From contig NC_092341.1 of NCBI RefSeq assembly GCF_046630445.1, positions 7,194,001 to 7,258,000 of the forward strand: DNA of 64,000 nucleotides. The letters run 5' to 3'. Shown in pieces: positions 34,200 through 46,739 of the stretch; position 1 is the first letter of the stretch; each line of letters opens with the position of its first letter. The stretch comes from Rutidosis leptorrhynchoides (Eukaryota; Streptophyta; Magnoliopsida; Asterales; Asteraceae). The position numbers and the translations under genes are program-made. Under the pieces are notes generated by a model that saw only the letters and a list, made by a program, of their open reading frames with translations, had not been told where the DNA came from and did not search any database.

Positions 34200-36966
34200 A
34201 TGGGAGCTTCAGGAAAATGGATTAAATCGTTAATTGGTTTTCAGAAGTCCAATTCCAATACTTCCGATCAAGTAAGTTTGTTTCATTTCCGTCATGAATT
34301 TGACAAATTCCGGCTATTATTAATCGAATTTCTGTTATTTGTAGGAGAAATTTGGTGTAAACAAGAGCAGGACATGGAAGCTATGGAGAAGTCAATCAGG
34401 TGGATGTTCGCCATCTGTTTCATCCTCTTCGGAAAGGATTAAAGGGCGATTATCGAATTCGGATGGTTTACGTTCCGAAGATGGTTCGTTTATTGCTGCT
34501 GTAGCCACTGTTGTTAGGGCTCAACCAAAAGCTTTCATGTTGGTTAGACAAGAATGGGCTGCTATTCGAATTCAATCCACTTTTCGTTCTTATCTGGTAA
34601 TTTTATTATTTTGTTTCATGCTTTTATTATGTTTATTTCAAATTTTAAGCTGGTAGTTAGACTTAAAGATTAAAAAGTTAAAAGTCTCGTTATTGTAGAT
34701 TTTTAGTTAAAAAGTAAAGCTTTATTTTGAATATGGAAAGAATAATAATGTGAGACAGGATTTGTAACTAAAGGTGTTTGTGAAAATGCGTAAGAGAAAA
34801 TTTTGAAATATGCAAGTTGTAAGGGTTGGAATAACTTAAACCTGCAATTACTCATAATCGCGAATTCTAAAATAAACTATCGTTTGGCTTCTGGTAATCA
34901 CATACAGTAATATCAGGGATTTGGTTAAGGGTTTGTCATTAATACAAACATGTTCTCAAGTATAGATTTTTATGTCATGAAAATGACTAATTATAGTGTT
35001 TAGAATTATACTAAACACTAGTTATACGTTTGCACAGAACCGGTGTTTTAAATATGAACACACAAAACATTATATTATCTAACCTTGTGTTGTAGTAGTG
35101 GCTTGCCTCTCTTAGTGAGAGGTCGGAAGTTCGACTCCCGTGAGGTGCAACATTGCACACAAGGTTGCCCCTTTACTCTTGAATTCCACCCAAGGGTGCC
35201 TTTCGCACATCGTGTTATGGGGGCAGTGGGTAGGGGGGCTTTTACCGCCCATGCCCTCGGATTGGGCCGGGGTTCCTTCTGTGCAGCAGTTGGGGGCGGG
35301 TTATGCAACTGTGAGATGAACGCGTGGGTGGTTAAGTCCCCCTGGGTGTTCTCGTACTGCTATTAAAAAAAACATTGTACTATCTGCAACATAAAAATAT
35401 ACTCGTTTTTTGCCAAAAAAAGAGATAGGGTGTGCAACACAAATTTTTCAAAGTAATTAATTGCGAGTCTAGTTAATGTCATTTCTGTTGATGTATTAAT
35501 TGAAGGCAAGACAAGCGTTAAGAGCATTAAAAGCTTTGGTGAGGCTGCAAGCAATAGTACGAGGTCGGCTAGTTAGAAAACAAGCAGATGTAACACTTAG
35601 GTGCATGCAGGCTCTTGTTCGAGCTCAGGCTCGTATTAGAGCTCAGTCTGTTCGTACCACAGAATGTAAGGTAACTTCAAGAAACCAAAGTTGTACCACT
35701 AAACAATCAGAGGTAATCTCAAATTACTCTATTTTACAGTTGCATCTTAACTAATCTATTTTCTTTAATTGTATTTCGTAATATTTTAAAAGATGTTTTT
35801 CACGTTTATTAGGGCGGATGGTGCAGTAGTAATGGAACAGCTGAAGAGTTGAAGTCAAAAGAACTAATGAAGCTAGATGGTGCTATAAAGAGAGACAGAG
35901 CTAAAGCTTATGCTCTTTATCAACAGGTGATTATTTCATAAAGTTTGTATTGCGAGTTCGCTTAGGGTGCGTTTGTTTAACTCTTAATGGAATGATTCAT
36001 CACTGAATGCCGAACCATTCAACATTCAGTGCATTTATTATTGACATCTGAATGTAATATGATGCCGAATAGTTCAACATTCAGTGCCGAACTATATTCA
36101 GAGTTGAAACAATCTCTTAACCATTAAGCTCCTAAGTTTTGTGTGATATCCTACTTAAATTAACACTTAACACATGCAAAATGTTAATAAGGTAATTTTC
36201 ATATTGTTTATTTAAAACAATTATTAAACGGCTCAGAACCTTTGAATCATTCAGATTATGAATCATTCGGTGCTTAGTCAGTCTTATCAAACGCACCCTT
36301 ACTTATCATATATTATAACTAATAATTTAGTAAATGGTATTTGTTATTGTTGGTTTTTAGCGACAAAGAACAAGTAAGTCCGGTTCTCCTAGATCAACCA
36401 AGCAAACACCCGAATGGAGCTGGTTGAATGGTTGGATGGCTACCAAATCTTGGGATAACAACGTTAATTCTCATAAAGCATCTTCTGAAATCAAGAGTTA
36501 CGATGATCGTAGTGTTAAATCTTGCTCGTATTCAACCGAAAATGATTCACTGAAGATTAGGAGGAATCTAGTTTCCACAAAACAGTCTATTTCAAGTCCA
36601 CTTACACATTCATCGTCTACAAACCCGTGTTCTGGTTCGGTGTTTGATGAGAGCACCACTGTCTCAACTAATTCGTCATCTTCAACTTCAGAAACACGCG
36701 GGTCCAGCAACACTGGTAATTATAATTATAAAGATGGAAGTGTAAACAAACCTAGCTACATGAGTCTGACTGAGTCAATCAAAGCGAAAAGACGAGGGTC
36801 TAATTGCGTATCTCATGGTCAGAAACCGAGTCCACTTTCAAAGGGAGTAACTGCAAGGAGGAGTTTTGCTGATGTTGATCTATATGATTCGGCTGAACTG
36901 GGTAAAGATTTGTATCCGCCAATGTTCGTTGATAGATACGATGAAGTGAGAAGTCGAAGACGTTAA
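34200..36966 (+). CDS. IQ67-domain (IQD) calmodulin-binding protein, five exons
   Basis: Exons 34200-34271, 34345-34596, 35506-35712, 35813-35926 and 36361-36966, all GT-AG and all phase 0, give 416 residues. The N-terminus is [14 protein letters not shown], typical of the IQD5-8-like group. The IQ67 domain runs from about residue 95 to 150: first IQ motif [18 protein letters not shown] split by intron 2 at the conserved position, then [16 protein letters not shown] and [15 protein letters not shown] with the 1-5-10-like hydrophobic spacing. Exon 4 holds [13 protein letters not shown], exon 5 the family motif [14 protein letters not shown] and a Ser-rich, basic C-terminus. IQD proteins bind calmodulin and scaffold it to microtubules, kinesin light chains or the nucleus. 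No stop or frameshift; likely functional. Introns 2 and 4 carry a SINE and a MITE. Confidence 0.93.
35081..35369 (+). mobile_element. SINE in IQD intron 2
   Basis: About 289 bp with an RNA polymerase III B-box-like sequence (AAGTTCGACTCCC, 35126-35140), a GC-rich body unlike the flanks, and an A-run tail. It is flanked by 16-bp duplications (35065-35080 and 35370-35385, AAACATTRTAYTATCT, two mismatches). tRNA-derived; family not named. Confidence 0.85.
35965..36298. mobile_element. Tourist-like (PIF/Harbinger) MITE in IQD intron 4
   Basis: 334 bp with 11-bp perfect terminal inverted repeats (GGGTGCGTTTG / CAAACGCACCC) and a TTA target duplication on each side (35962-35964, 36299-36301). Internal repeats ATTCAACATTCAGTGC occur twice. 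No coding capacity. Confidence 0.85.
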
Positions 36967-39084
36967 AAGACACGTGTAAGCGTGTAACAAAGTTTGCTAA
37001 TTTGGCTGTTCTTTAATTAATGCTTAGAGTTCAACAGCTTGTTGTGATACTTGTTTTGGATCAAAAAAGGAAAGTCAGTTGCGATATGAATCTTTTGGGA
37101 TTTCTGTTTTTATTAAGTGGGGATGATAGTATATGTTATACTTTGTTAGCTATTTCCTTTCTTATCTTTAAAGAATTTTAAGCTTATTTTGTTACACATG
37201 CTACATGAACTTACATATGTTTATTTTATTTTATTTTTCTTGTGTGTGTATAGCTAGTGTTTCAAAATCAAGTTATAAAACTATGATTGAGGCATTAGCT
37301 AGTGTTTCACCTAATGTATCATGAAAAGAAAATGATGTCACAGGAGTAAAACGGGTCGTGGGTCATTTTCAAAAATATGGAGAGGTTTTTTTTTTTTTTT
37401 TGTTTTGTTTTGCAGGCATGTATTGAAGGGTATCTCACAATCATTTAAAAACTTTTTAGAATGATTTGTAGTGATAGTGCATGCATACGTTCTTTCTGAT
37501 ATAACAGAAGATTGGGATTCATGTGGGAGAGTGATTTATGTAACTTAATCGGGTAAAATATAAAGATCTCATGAAAAAGAAATATGAAAATGAACAAAGG
37601 AAAGGTAGGAGTAATGTATGTGGTAAGTTAAAGAAAACTTATCCCTTCAATTTTGAGTAGAAAACAGGACTTTCTTTCATTGGATTATGTTGTACAGGAG
37701 AGATTTTTTTATTTATTTATTTTATTTGGTTTTATTTAGAGCTTAAAAAAGTGCAACCTCATTTAACATGTCTAAATAGTTGATCTGAAATTGGATTGGA
37801 GTGAAAGCCAAAACGGGTCAACCCATGTTAGATTGACCCTAAGCTAATGATTTTAGGATCTTAATTTGTATTTACTTGAATGATACTATATATTTTCATT
37901 AAAGTGGTTATTTATTTACCACGATTCCAAGTTTATACGCTGAAATTTGAACTTCGATATCTTATGATATACTTTATTGTCTCAAATTAATAGTTATGGA
38001 TTGACTTTTTTTTTATTAACTTTGACTTTAGAAAACATTTTTTGTGTTATAAAATACATGATGAAATTTATATAAATAAATTAAGTTTTATATGTGATTC
38101 ATTTGGTATAATTTCCATTTTTCATCAAGTACGTAAAACAAAAATAGTTATTTACAGTGAAAGTTAAAAAAAGTTAACTCATAATTATTAAATTGAAACA
38201 GTGGTTTAATATAGCTTACCATCATACCATCTCTATATGGGTACCCTCTTTGACATTGTATCTCTCTCTTTTTACATTGCTTTTGTTAACAAACTAAAGC
38301 ATAATTATCAATAACACATGCTCCGTAAGTAATACAGTTGTTTACCAAGAAACTAACAAGCAGATATATAAAAAAAAAAAAAAAGAATTTAGATTGCAAC
38401 CTAAAGCACTTTTTAAAGACGGTTCTAAAATGTTGTTAAGGCGTATAAAAATGATATATATAGCATTTATTATTTAATAATTTAAAATAAAGATTATTAA
38501 ATTGTACAAGAGTTTTTTCAATATGACTTATGATTGTCGTTAAGAAAAATCTTATTTTACTTATTACTACTATATTATATAATCACAGAGTAGAGTATAA
38601 GTATATATACTTATTATATATTATTGATGCTGCTACTGTTTGACTTGGGTGGTGATGAGATCAGTATGTCTCATACAAACTTGGAAGCTGTTTGATTCAT
38701 GAGTGACTTATATCTTCTAACATATACCCTTTTTGTGCATCATGCATAGCTATTGGCTACATGACTAGTCATATGTTTTTTATGCTTATTTTCTTAGCCT
38801 TTCATCATATAGTTTGCTTTTGAAATATACAAAGTCACATGATCGTTACAAGTTATTTTTATATGTTTATTTTATTAAATAAATTGAATATTTAAAAAAA
38901 AGTAGGAAAATCATTTTATATTTTGTTTTTTCTTTTCGTTAAAAAGATGTGACCAAGATACTTAGCTTGGAGGTGTTTGTAATTGATAAATTATAAATTC
39001 ATACTGTATTTAATACGTAGTAAGTAAATATTAATATTAATTATGTAACGTAAGCATCTTCTCAAACTTCTTCAGACGTGTCTA
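36967..39084. other. Intergenic region downstream of IQD
   Basis: AT-rich, with scattered homopolymers and no ORF, RNA gene or repeat that I can support. The first few hundred bases presumably hold the IQD 3' UTR (TTTAATTAATGC near 37012). Confidence 0.5.
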
Positions 39085-39098
39085 AATATTAGGAGATG

Positions 39099-39396
39099 TC
39101 CTAGTGATTCAGTGATTCACCCCTTTACATTTGTGTATTGGATGAGGTGAGGAGATCTCAAGTTCGAGTCCCTCATGTTAAAAATATCTACGAAATTTAT
39201 TTCCTGAAAGCCGAATTGTCCCGAAAAGGTTTTACCGACCGGTATTCGGGACCCAGGTCCGACCCGCCTGCCCCTTGGGATGGTTTAAGGTTCGGATCCC
39301 TGAAACGCGGTTGGGGTCTTCCGTCCGAAAGCGCGTGCGTACGTAGCAAATGAGAGTTCTCGATGCCAACAATTTGCCTCTAAAAAAAATAAAAAT
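39099..39396 (+). mobile_element. SINE with perfect 14-bp target duplication
   Basis: 298 bp flanked by AATATTAGGAGATG at 39085-39098 and 39397-39410. A-box-like CCTAGTGATTCAGTG and B-box-like AAGTTCGAGTCCC near 39152-39166, a GC-rich body (GGTATTCGGGACCCAGG) and an A-rich tail. Different family from the intronic SINE. Confidence 0.9.
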
Positions 39397-39439
39397 AATA
39401 TTAGGAGATGCAACACGAATATGTGAGGGCGGATGACGT

Positions 39440-39826
39440 CATGTTGATTGGAGATGCACTACCATTGGTGTTCTTAGAGGACAAGTGAGGGAATGCACAC
39501 AAGGACACAGTTAAGACCTTGTTTAACGCTGCCGTGTTGCACCATGTGTTGGGCCAACACGCCACCTAGCACATGGTAATGGGGCGTGTTGGCTCATGTG
39601 TTGGTGGTGTGCATCAAGTGGGCACGGAAGAAATGGCTCATGTGATGCATTTTTCCTTATTTTTTAATTAGTTTTTATCCCTCTTTTCACCCAACTTCCA
39701 ATCAGATTTTAACACATCACCCAACACGCCACTTAACACTCCATCCCATTACACAACAGTCTAGCAGCACGCTCATCAAGCACCCCACCCCCATTCAGTA
39801 ACACGCCAACACGCCCCTTCAGGGAT
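39440..39826. mobile_element. MITE-like inverted-repeat sequence
   Basis: GGGGCGTGTTGGC near 39582 is inverted as GCCAACACGCCCC near 39805-39818, and AACACGCC motifs recur between them. The outer ends and target duplication could not be fixed. Confidence 0.4.
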
Positions 39827-40348
39827 AAAGATGGTCTAGAGTTGTCTTTAAAATATTGTATACAGACAAAGACAAATAGAGACATACATCTATTCTACAA
39901 GAAATTTAGACAAAATGATTCAAAAAGATACATACCAATGAAAGCTTATCATATCTATGAGTGCATAAAGAGGCCACTTCAAAGATTTTTCAATCATTTC
40001 TCTTTATGAACTTTCAGTGATTCCTCATTAGCCATATGAGAAACAAAGCCTATAACACGGTTCCTTTAATTGTTCATCAAATCAAGTAATAAGAACATCT
40101 TGTGTCATTAATTGTCCCATGTGCCTTATTTCTAAGAAAATAATATTGTTTGGCCCTCTTTCTTCCATCACAACTAGACTTAGCTTCCATTTTCAGATCA
40201 GATTCATATTCAAAAAATAAGTCTCAATTCTTCAAACCTTTTGCTAGCTTTTCTTGTAATAGTAGTACCACCCTAACCTTAATTGCTCTTTAGTCGTTCT
40301 AGAAGCACGAAAGTGGGTATTAAGTACGGGAACTTGCCAAAAATTCAT

Positions 40349-40350
<2 letters not shown>
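39827..40350. other. Unannotated AT-rich spacer
   Basis: No ORF, repeat or RNA gene seen. Confidence 0.5.

Positions 40351-40356
<6 letters not shown>

Positions 40357-40437
<81 letters not shown>
40357..40437. repeat. (TA)n microsatellite
   Basis: About 40 TA units. Confidence 0.97.
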
Positions 40438-40440
<3 letters not shown>

Positions 40441-40515
40441 GCTTAGTTGGTTATGCCACTTTATGACAAATGAGCAAGTTTGATATAATACTTTAAAAAA
40501 AATACGAATTACGGA

Positions 40516-40700
40516 GTAGGGATGAGAATGAGATGGCATCGAGTCTGGTTTGGATCAGGTTTAAGTAATTTCATATCCGAACCCGATCAGAAAAATCCGT
40601 CCCAAACCCGGACCCGAACCCATCGGGTCCCCATTTAGTTACTAAGTAGCGGGTAACAGGTTTCCCCACGGGTATTCGGGTCCCCCGTTTACTTACGAAC
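40516..40700. mobile_element. hAT-like fragment with CCCGAACCC-type repeats
   Basis: Begins TAGGGATGAGAATG, like an Ac/Ds-type terminus, and is rich in ACCCG/CGGGT motifs (CCCGGACCCGAACCCATCGGG), common in degenerate plant hAT non-autonomous elements. No second terminus identified. Confidence 0.3.
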
Positions 40701-40914
40701 TACTGGATAAATGGGTTATTCTAGGCATTTGTACCTTCGTTACACCAATGGGAAACATAAATGCCTACATCATATCATATCATAAATTAATGCAAACAAA
40801 TAAAAGTATGAGACATACCTGCACCATATCTGCGACTATAAAGGAACTTATAGCCTCCTTCTAAGTCGTAAGATATAGCATCAACGTCTCTCCCGCAAGA
40901 GACGCTGTCAAAGT

Positions 40915-41870
40915 TCACAACTCTCTCAAGAGTTCCTTCATTTCTAGGATAGCTTTCTCGGCATCTTCTGTCCATTTAAAGTCCGACTTATTCAATGAGA
41001 TTTTCAAAGTTAGAAAGAATGGTAGTGATCGTTCTGCAGCCTTAGACAAAAATCGTGTCAGCGCATCTAACTTGCCAGTGAACCTTTTTCCTTGATTTTG
41101 GGGATTGCATTCGTTCCTATACTTCAATGTTCTTCGGGTTCACATTGATTCCCTCTTGGCGTTACTATGTGACCCAAGAACTTGCCTTCTTCTTCCTCAA
41201 AACTGCACTTCGCAGAATTGAGCTTCATGTTGATCTTTCGTAAAGAGTCAAATGTTTCCAGAATATTATCTAACAATTGTACCTCGGTGTTACATTTAAT
41301 AACCTAGTCATCTACATAAGCTTCGAGGTTTCTACTGATCTAATCTTTGAAATCCGCATCTACTACCCTTTGATAAATAGCACTCACGTTTTGCAATCCG
41401 GAGGGAATCTTGGTATAACAGTAAATACCCTGATCGGTGTGGATTGCGGTTTTATCTTTGTCAGTTACCGCAATCTGAATCTGGTGGTATCCCTTGTATG
41501 CGTCTAAAAAACACTTGAATCTGAAACCTGAAAGTGATTCCACTTTCCAATCGATTTCAGTTAATGAGTAATTATCTTTCGGGCACGTCTTATTGATGTC
41601 TTTGATGTCGATACACATGTGCCATGACCCGTCTGCTTTCTTCACCAATTCAGGGTTTGCGACCCAAGTCTGGTACTAAACGTCTCTTAGTATGTTTGCA
41701 TGAACCAACGTGTTTACTTCTGTCCATAACCACTCGCTTCCATCAGCGGCCATTAGCCTATTCTTCTGGAGCACATGAGTTAAGCTTGGATTAGCGTTAA
41801 GTTTATGCTCAGCTATTGCGTGCAAAACTCCTGTCATGTCCTATTCACATCATGCGAAAACATCCATAGT
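40915..41870 (-). pseudogene. Tat-lineage Ty3/gypsy RT fragment
   Basis: On the minus strand: MVKKADGSWHMCIDIKDINK (from 41648), CFLDAYKGYHQIQIAV, a catalytic YVDD followed at once by a stop (about 41310), then FLGHIVTPRG and LTRFLSKAAERSLPFF near 41060. Several stops and frameshifts. No gag or integrase. Confidence 0.8.
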
Positions 41871-41884
41871 GGCTATTAATATAT

Positions 41885-42325
41885 CGCATTTTTGTGAGCA
41901 AAGCACTCAGCGGAAGTGTGGTTAATTATCCACCCATAGAAAAGTTGGTATACGCGCTAGTGGCTACGGCTCTTCGGCTGCGTAGGTACTTCCGGGCGCG
42001 TCTCATTGTGGTGTTAACTGATCAGCCAATAAGAAAGGTCACAAGTCGCGATACACGCATTATGACTTTTTGTATACACAATCTTATAAGACGCATTACA
42101 AACGCGCATGCATTAACTGCAAATTGATGCCACATGTTATAAAAAACAAAACGGGTATTGTACAAGTCTGAGGTTGTGAGTCGATTGGCTAAATGGGCCA
42201 TAGAGTTGGGGGAGCATGAGATAAATTACTCTTCGTGCACCACGATAAAAGGTCAAATACTGGCAGATTACTTAGCTGAAACTACAATTAAAGTAGAGGC
42301 ACTCACTGAAAAGCACGGCCACTGA
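41885..42325 (+). pseudogene. Tat-lineage RNase H fragment, inverted relative to the RT
   Basis: SKALSGSVVNYPPIEKLVYA (from 41897), RRYFRARLIVVLTDQPIR, then after an unrelated insert of about 120 bp (42040-42160) SRLAKWAIELGEHEINYSS and ILADYLAET. These belong downstream of the RT at 40915-41870 but lie on the other strand, so one of the two pieces has been inverted. Confidence 0.75.
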
Positions 42326-42334
42326 AAATTAACC

Positions 42335-42600
42335 AAAAAACAACAACATAACTCAATTTCACTTGTGTGGGGTATGGGGGAGGTGAGACGTAGACAATCT
42401 TTCCTCTATCTTTGAATAGAGAGAATTCATTTCTCCACCCTGAGTGAAACATTCCAACAGTAGAGAAAGTCGTTCATCTCTCTGTTCGACGGATAAAGAG
42501 ATTACTTTCAAGAGGACCTCCGACCTAAAGAAGAAAGTAAAAAAAAAAATATCATAAAGAGACGCCATGAAAATGGTAGAGTCGAATTTCTATGGATTTT
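42335..42600. mobile_element. Au-SINE-like sequence (uncertain)
   Basis: GTGTGGGGTATGGGGGAGGT, GACGTAGACAATCTTTCCTC and AAGAGGACCTCCGACC recall the widespread plant Au SINE from memory. Ends and target duplication are not defined. Confidence 0.35.
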
Positions 42601-42789
42601 AAATCATGCATGGAGTTCAATAGGCTCTAAGTGACAGTCAAGTCGACAATAACTCATTGTTTGCTGTTGACTCATTTAATAGATCCGTATACATACAAAA
42701 AAAAATTCTACACTAAAAGAATAAAAAACATATATGACCACATACGAAAAAAGATAAACACACCTAAGTATACATGTCTACCTATATAA

Positions 42790-43022
42790 ACCTACATACA
42801 TATATACATACATGCATGCATACATACATACATACATACATACATACATACATACATACATACATACATACATACATACATAAATCCGTACCAGACATAC
42901 ATACATGGAAGATACCTACGTACATACTTAAACTTACATACATGCAAGCATACACACACACATGCATGCATACATACATACATACATACATACATACATA
43001 CATACATACATACAAAAACATA
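42790..43022. repeat. (CATA)n microsatellite, two blocks
   Basis: Uninterrupted CATA runs at about 42818-42881 and 42969-43013 separated by degenerate copies. ORFs across it are artefacts of the repeat. Confidence 0.95.
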
Positions 43023-43245
43023 CGTACATACATTTATAAAATGTTGGGGAAAAATGTGGGTTTATGCTTAATGATCATACTAATCTTAACCTATAACAAT
43101 AAGTGTTTTGATGATGACACATGCACATAACTAGAGGTGATGGTAGACATCTTGACATAAATATACAAGTTCACTAATCCACACTTACTCTAGCAAAAGA
43201 CCGAAACCAAACAAAGCTTAGAATGAAAGCATAAGTTTCATGGTT

Positions 43246-43360
43246 CAGTCCACGCTCGACCGTAGGTCTGACCGTGGTACCCTGCACCCTGGTTTGTGAA
43301 ACCAGGAGTGCACGGTCGACTACACGGTCAACTACACGGTCAACTGTGGGTTGACCGTAG
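43246..43360. repeat. ACGGTCAAC repeats with a hairpin
   Basis: ACGGTCGACT, ACGGTCAACT and ACGGTCAACT at about 43312-43345, and the perfect stem ACGGTCAAC-TGTGG-GTTGACCGT (43336-43358). It abuts the LTR end at 43361. Confidence 0.75.
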
Positions 43361-45134
43361 TGAAAGGACCCGTTCAAATACATTATAAACGATTCTCAAT
43401 AGTTGATTACATCGCGAGGTATTTGACCTCTATATGATACATTTTTCAGACATAGCATTCGTTTTTAAAAGATAAACTCTCTTTACATCGAAAATTGACA
43501 GACATGCATACCATTTCATAATATCCAACTATAAATGACCTAATCTGTCATTTACTTAATAATAATCTCTATTGAACTCAACGACTTGAATGAAATGTCT
43601 TTTGAAATATGCCATAATTGACTTCAAGTGATATCTTTAAAATGAGCAAATGCACAGCGGAAGATTTCTTTAACACATGAGAATAAACATGCTTTAAAGT
43701 GTCAACCAAAAGGTTGGTGAGTTCATTAGTTTATCATAATCATTCATTTTCATCATTTTAATAGACCACAAGAATTTAATTTCCAGTTCTCATAAATATA
43801 CGTCCCATGCATAGAGACAAAAATCATTCATATGGTGAACACCTGGTAACCGACATTAACAAGATGCATATAAGAATATCCCCTATCATTACGGGAAATC
43901 CTTCGGACATGATAAAAACAACATCGAAGTACTAAAGCATCCGGTACTTTGGATGGGGTTTGTTAGGCCCAATAGATCTATCTTTAGGATTCGCGTCAAT
44001 TAGTAGATCGGTTTACTAATTCTTAGGTTACCAAGCAAAAGGGGCATATTCGGCTTCGATCATTCACCCATATAATGTAGTTTCAATTACTTGTGTCTAT
44101 TTCGTAAAACATTTATAAAAATTGCGCATGTATATTCTCAGCTCAAAAATATAAAGGGTAAAAAGGCAAATGAAACTCACCATACTGTATTTCGTAGTAA
44201 AAATACATATAACGTCATTGAACAAGTGCAAGGTTGGCCTCGGATTCACGAACCTAAATTAAGTATATATATTTATATGTTGGTCAATATTTGTCTAACA
44301 AATTAGGTTATGTCATAGTGTACCACAATCCTAATGCTCGAGATTAATATGCAAAAGTCAACAACAGTCAATTTGACTCAAAATGATTTCCAAAATTATA
44401 CATGATTATTATATAGTTTAAATATCGTCGTTTTATATTTTTAAATATTTTCAAAAGCTTTATTAGAGTAAATAATATTATTCATTTATCAATAAATAAA
44501 ACATTATATAAAAAATATACTTTTATATATCTTAAGTAATAAAATTTATAAAGTTCATAAAAATATTATGATAAATCTTATTAAGGTAATTATATTATTT
44601 GTATTACATATTTATTTGATAAAATAATATCTATAATAATAGTAAGTAAAAGTTGTATTATTTTGTAATAATAATTATTATCATAAAAATATCAATATTT
44701 ATAATTACTAAGATGACATTATGGTAAAACGATAATTTTAATTATGATAACTTTAATATTTACGATAATTTTTAATATTATCTTTAAAATAATAATTCTA
44801 TTTAAAATGATAATAATAGTGATATTTTATAATAACAATGACATTTCTATTAAAATGATAATTTTAGTTAAAATGATAGTTTTAATACTAACGATACTTT
44901 TAATAATAATAGTAATGATAAAAATAATAAGAACGATAATTTTATCTAAATCAATATCTTATAATATTTTAATTTCATCAAGATACTCTTACTCATTATT
45001 TCCTAATCATTTCGTTTAATAGCTTTTAATCGTCTTTTATATCGTGTTCATAATAATGATAATAATAGTAATCAAAATAATTAGGTGTTACTAATATTAG
45101 TTTTAATTACAATAATACTAATAATGATAATTAC
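43361..45134 (-). mobile_element. Inverted Tekay-type LTR, interrupted by element C
   Basis: Begins on the plus strand with TGAAAGGACCCG, the reverse of an LTR end (CGGGTCCTTTCA), and is collinear with 27393-29000 (for example GTTGGTCAATAT at 28621 and 44279). It stops at 45134 where the Athila LTR begins; the rest should lie beyond the right edge of the window. Confidence 0.8.
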
Positions 45135-46478
45135 TGATGTTATGCTAAGCGTATATGAAATAGCTTATATTTTACTAGGAAATACTATTAAATATGATAC
45201 AATTTTACACAAGATATTTATTTATTTATAGAATGGATATACCTAAACCTTGCTACAACACTTATAGGCAGTGTACCTAATCGTACAGTAGTGTAGTTTT
45301 TAGTAAGTTCGGTTCGTTCCACAGGGAAATATTTTAAAAAAGCTTAACGCTATATTAGTTTTAATTTTATAAAAATACAAATATATATATAAGTAATATT
45401 ATTATTATAAAGGGAGTTTTTACCGTTTAATGACCGGTTTGTCGATTTTTAAAACTTTAGTCGCAGTTAAACCTAATGTAAAAATATTAAATAAATAAAA
45501 GACTTAATTTAAAGCGTAAAGTAAATAACGATAATGAAATTGCGATAAATAAAAGTGCGATAAAATAAACTTGCGATAATTAAATAGTACGATAATTAAA
45601 AGTGCAATTAAATACAATGACAATAAATAAAAGTGCGATAATTAGAAGTGCAATTAAATATGAAAATAAAGGAATTATGCTTATTTGAACTTCCATAATC
45701 ATGATGTTTGACTTGTTGATTTTAGTTTATTCCCATGGGTTAATTGTTCTTTGTCCTGGATTATTCAATATGTCCGTCTGGTTTTTGTCCATAACAGTCC
45801 ATCAGTCATAAATATAAAGTGCGAGTGTCCTCGTCAAATTATCCTTATACCCAAAGTCAAATATTCCAACTAATTGAGGACTTAAACTGTAACAAGGTCT
45901 TAATGCTTTGTTTAATAATTACACCAGGATATCGACTGCGTGTAATCCAAGGTTTTAATACTTTGTTAACAATTACGCCAAGTGTCCTTGTACATAATTT
46001 CACCCCTGTTTTAATAATTCTATAGACTATTAATCCATTCCCGTGTCCGGTTAAATGAACGATTATTCGTACATATAAATACCCCGCCCATCGTGTCCGA
46101 TTGAGTGTATATAGTTATTTATGGGTATGTCCAATTGTAAATATTTATATTAAAATTAACAAACTATTATTTAGTTAAACAAATATAAATCCCATTAATA
46201 GCCCATAGTCTAATTTCCACAAGTGTCGTTCTTTTGTCCAAACCCCAATTATGGTACAAAGCCCAATTACCCAATTTTAGTATTTAGCCCAACATCATGA
46301 TTACTTCGGCATTAAATAAGCATAATGATAACTTAGCTACGAGACATTAATGTAAAAAGGTTGAACATAACTTACAATGATTAAAAATAGCGTAGCGTTA
46401 CACGGACAGAATTTCGACTTACACCCTTACAACATTCGCTAACATACCCTTATTATTAGAAATTAAAATTAAAATATA

Positions 46479-46610
<132 letters not shown>

Positions 46611-46661
46611 TATGATGAATGAGGAGAAAAAGATGTGTTTGATGTTCACCAAAAACGCGAG

Positions 46662-46668
46662 TTTTATA
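46662..46668 (-). promoter_or_regulatory. TATA box of element C 3' LTR
   Basis: TATAAAA on the minus strand in GCCTATAAAACTCG, 23 bp downstream (LTR sense) of the paired palindrome. The LTR at 62209 has the same box at 63701-63707. Confidence 0.6.
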
Positions 46669-46691
46669 GGCAATGTGGGCTGGAAAAGGGG

Positions 46692-46739
46692 CTCATGCGA
46701 TCGCATGAGTTTTGCTCCTCCAGGTCATGCGATCACATG
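46692..46739. repeat. Paired palindrome in element C 3' LTR
   Basis: A perfect 18-bp arm 46692-46709 (CTCATGCGATCGCATGAG) and a second arm 46726-46739 with one mismatch (CATGCGATCACATG); 16-bp spacer. Confidence 0.95.

Noticed and set aside
35085..35366. 93-aa ORF in IQD intron 2
   Set aside because: Lies entirely within the SINE body.
39138..39353. 71-aa ORF downstream of IQD
   Set aside because: Lies within the second SINE.
42774..43130. Tyr/His/Thr/Met/Cys-rich ORFs on both strands
   Set aside because: Products of the (CATA)n microsatellite.
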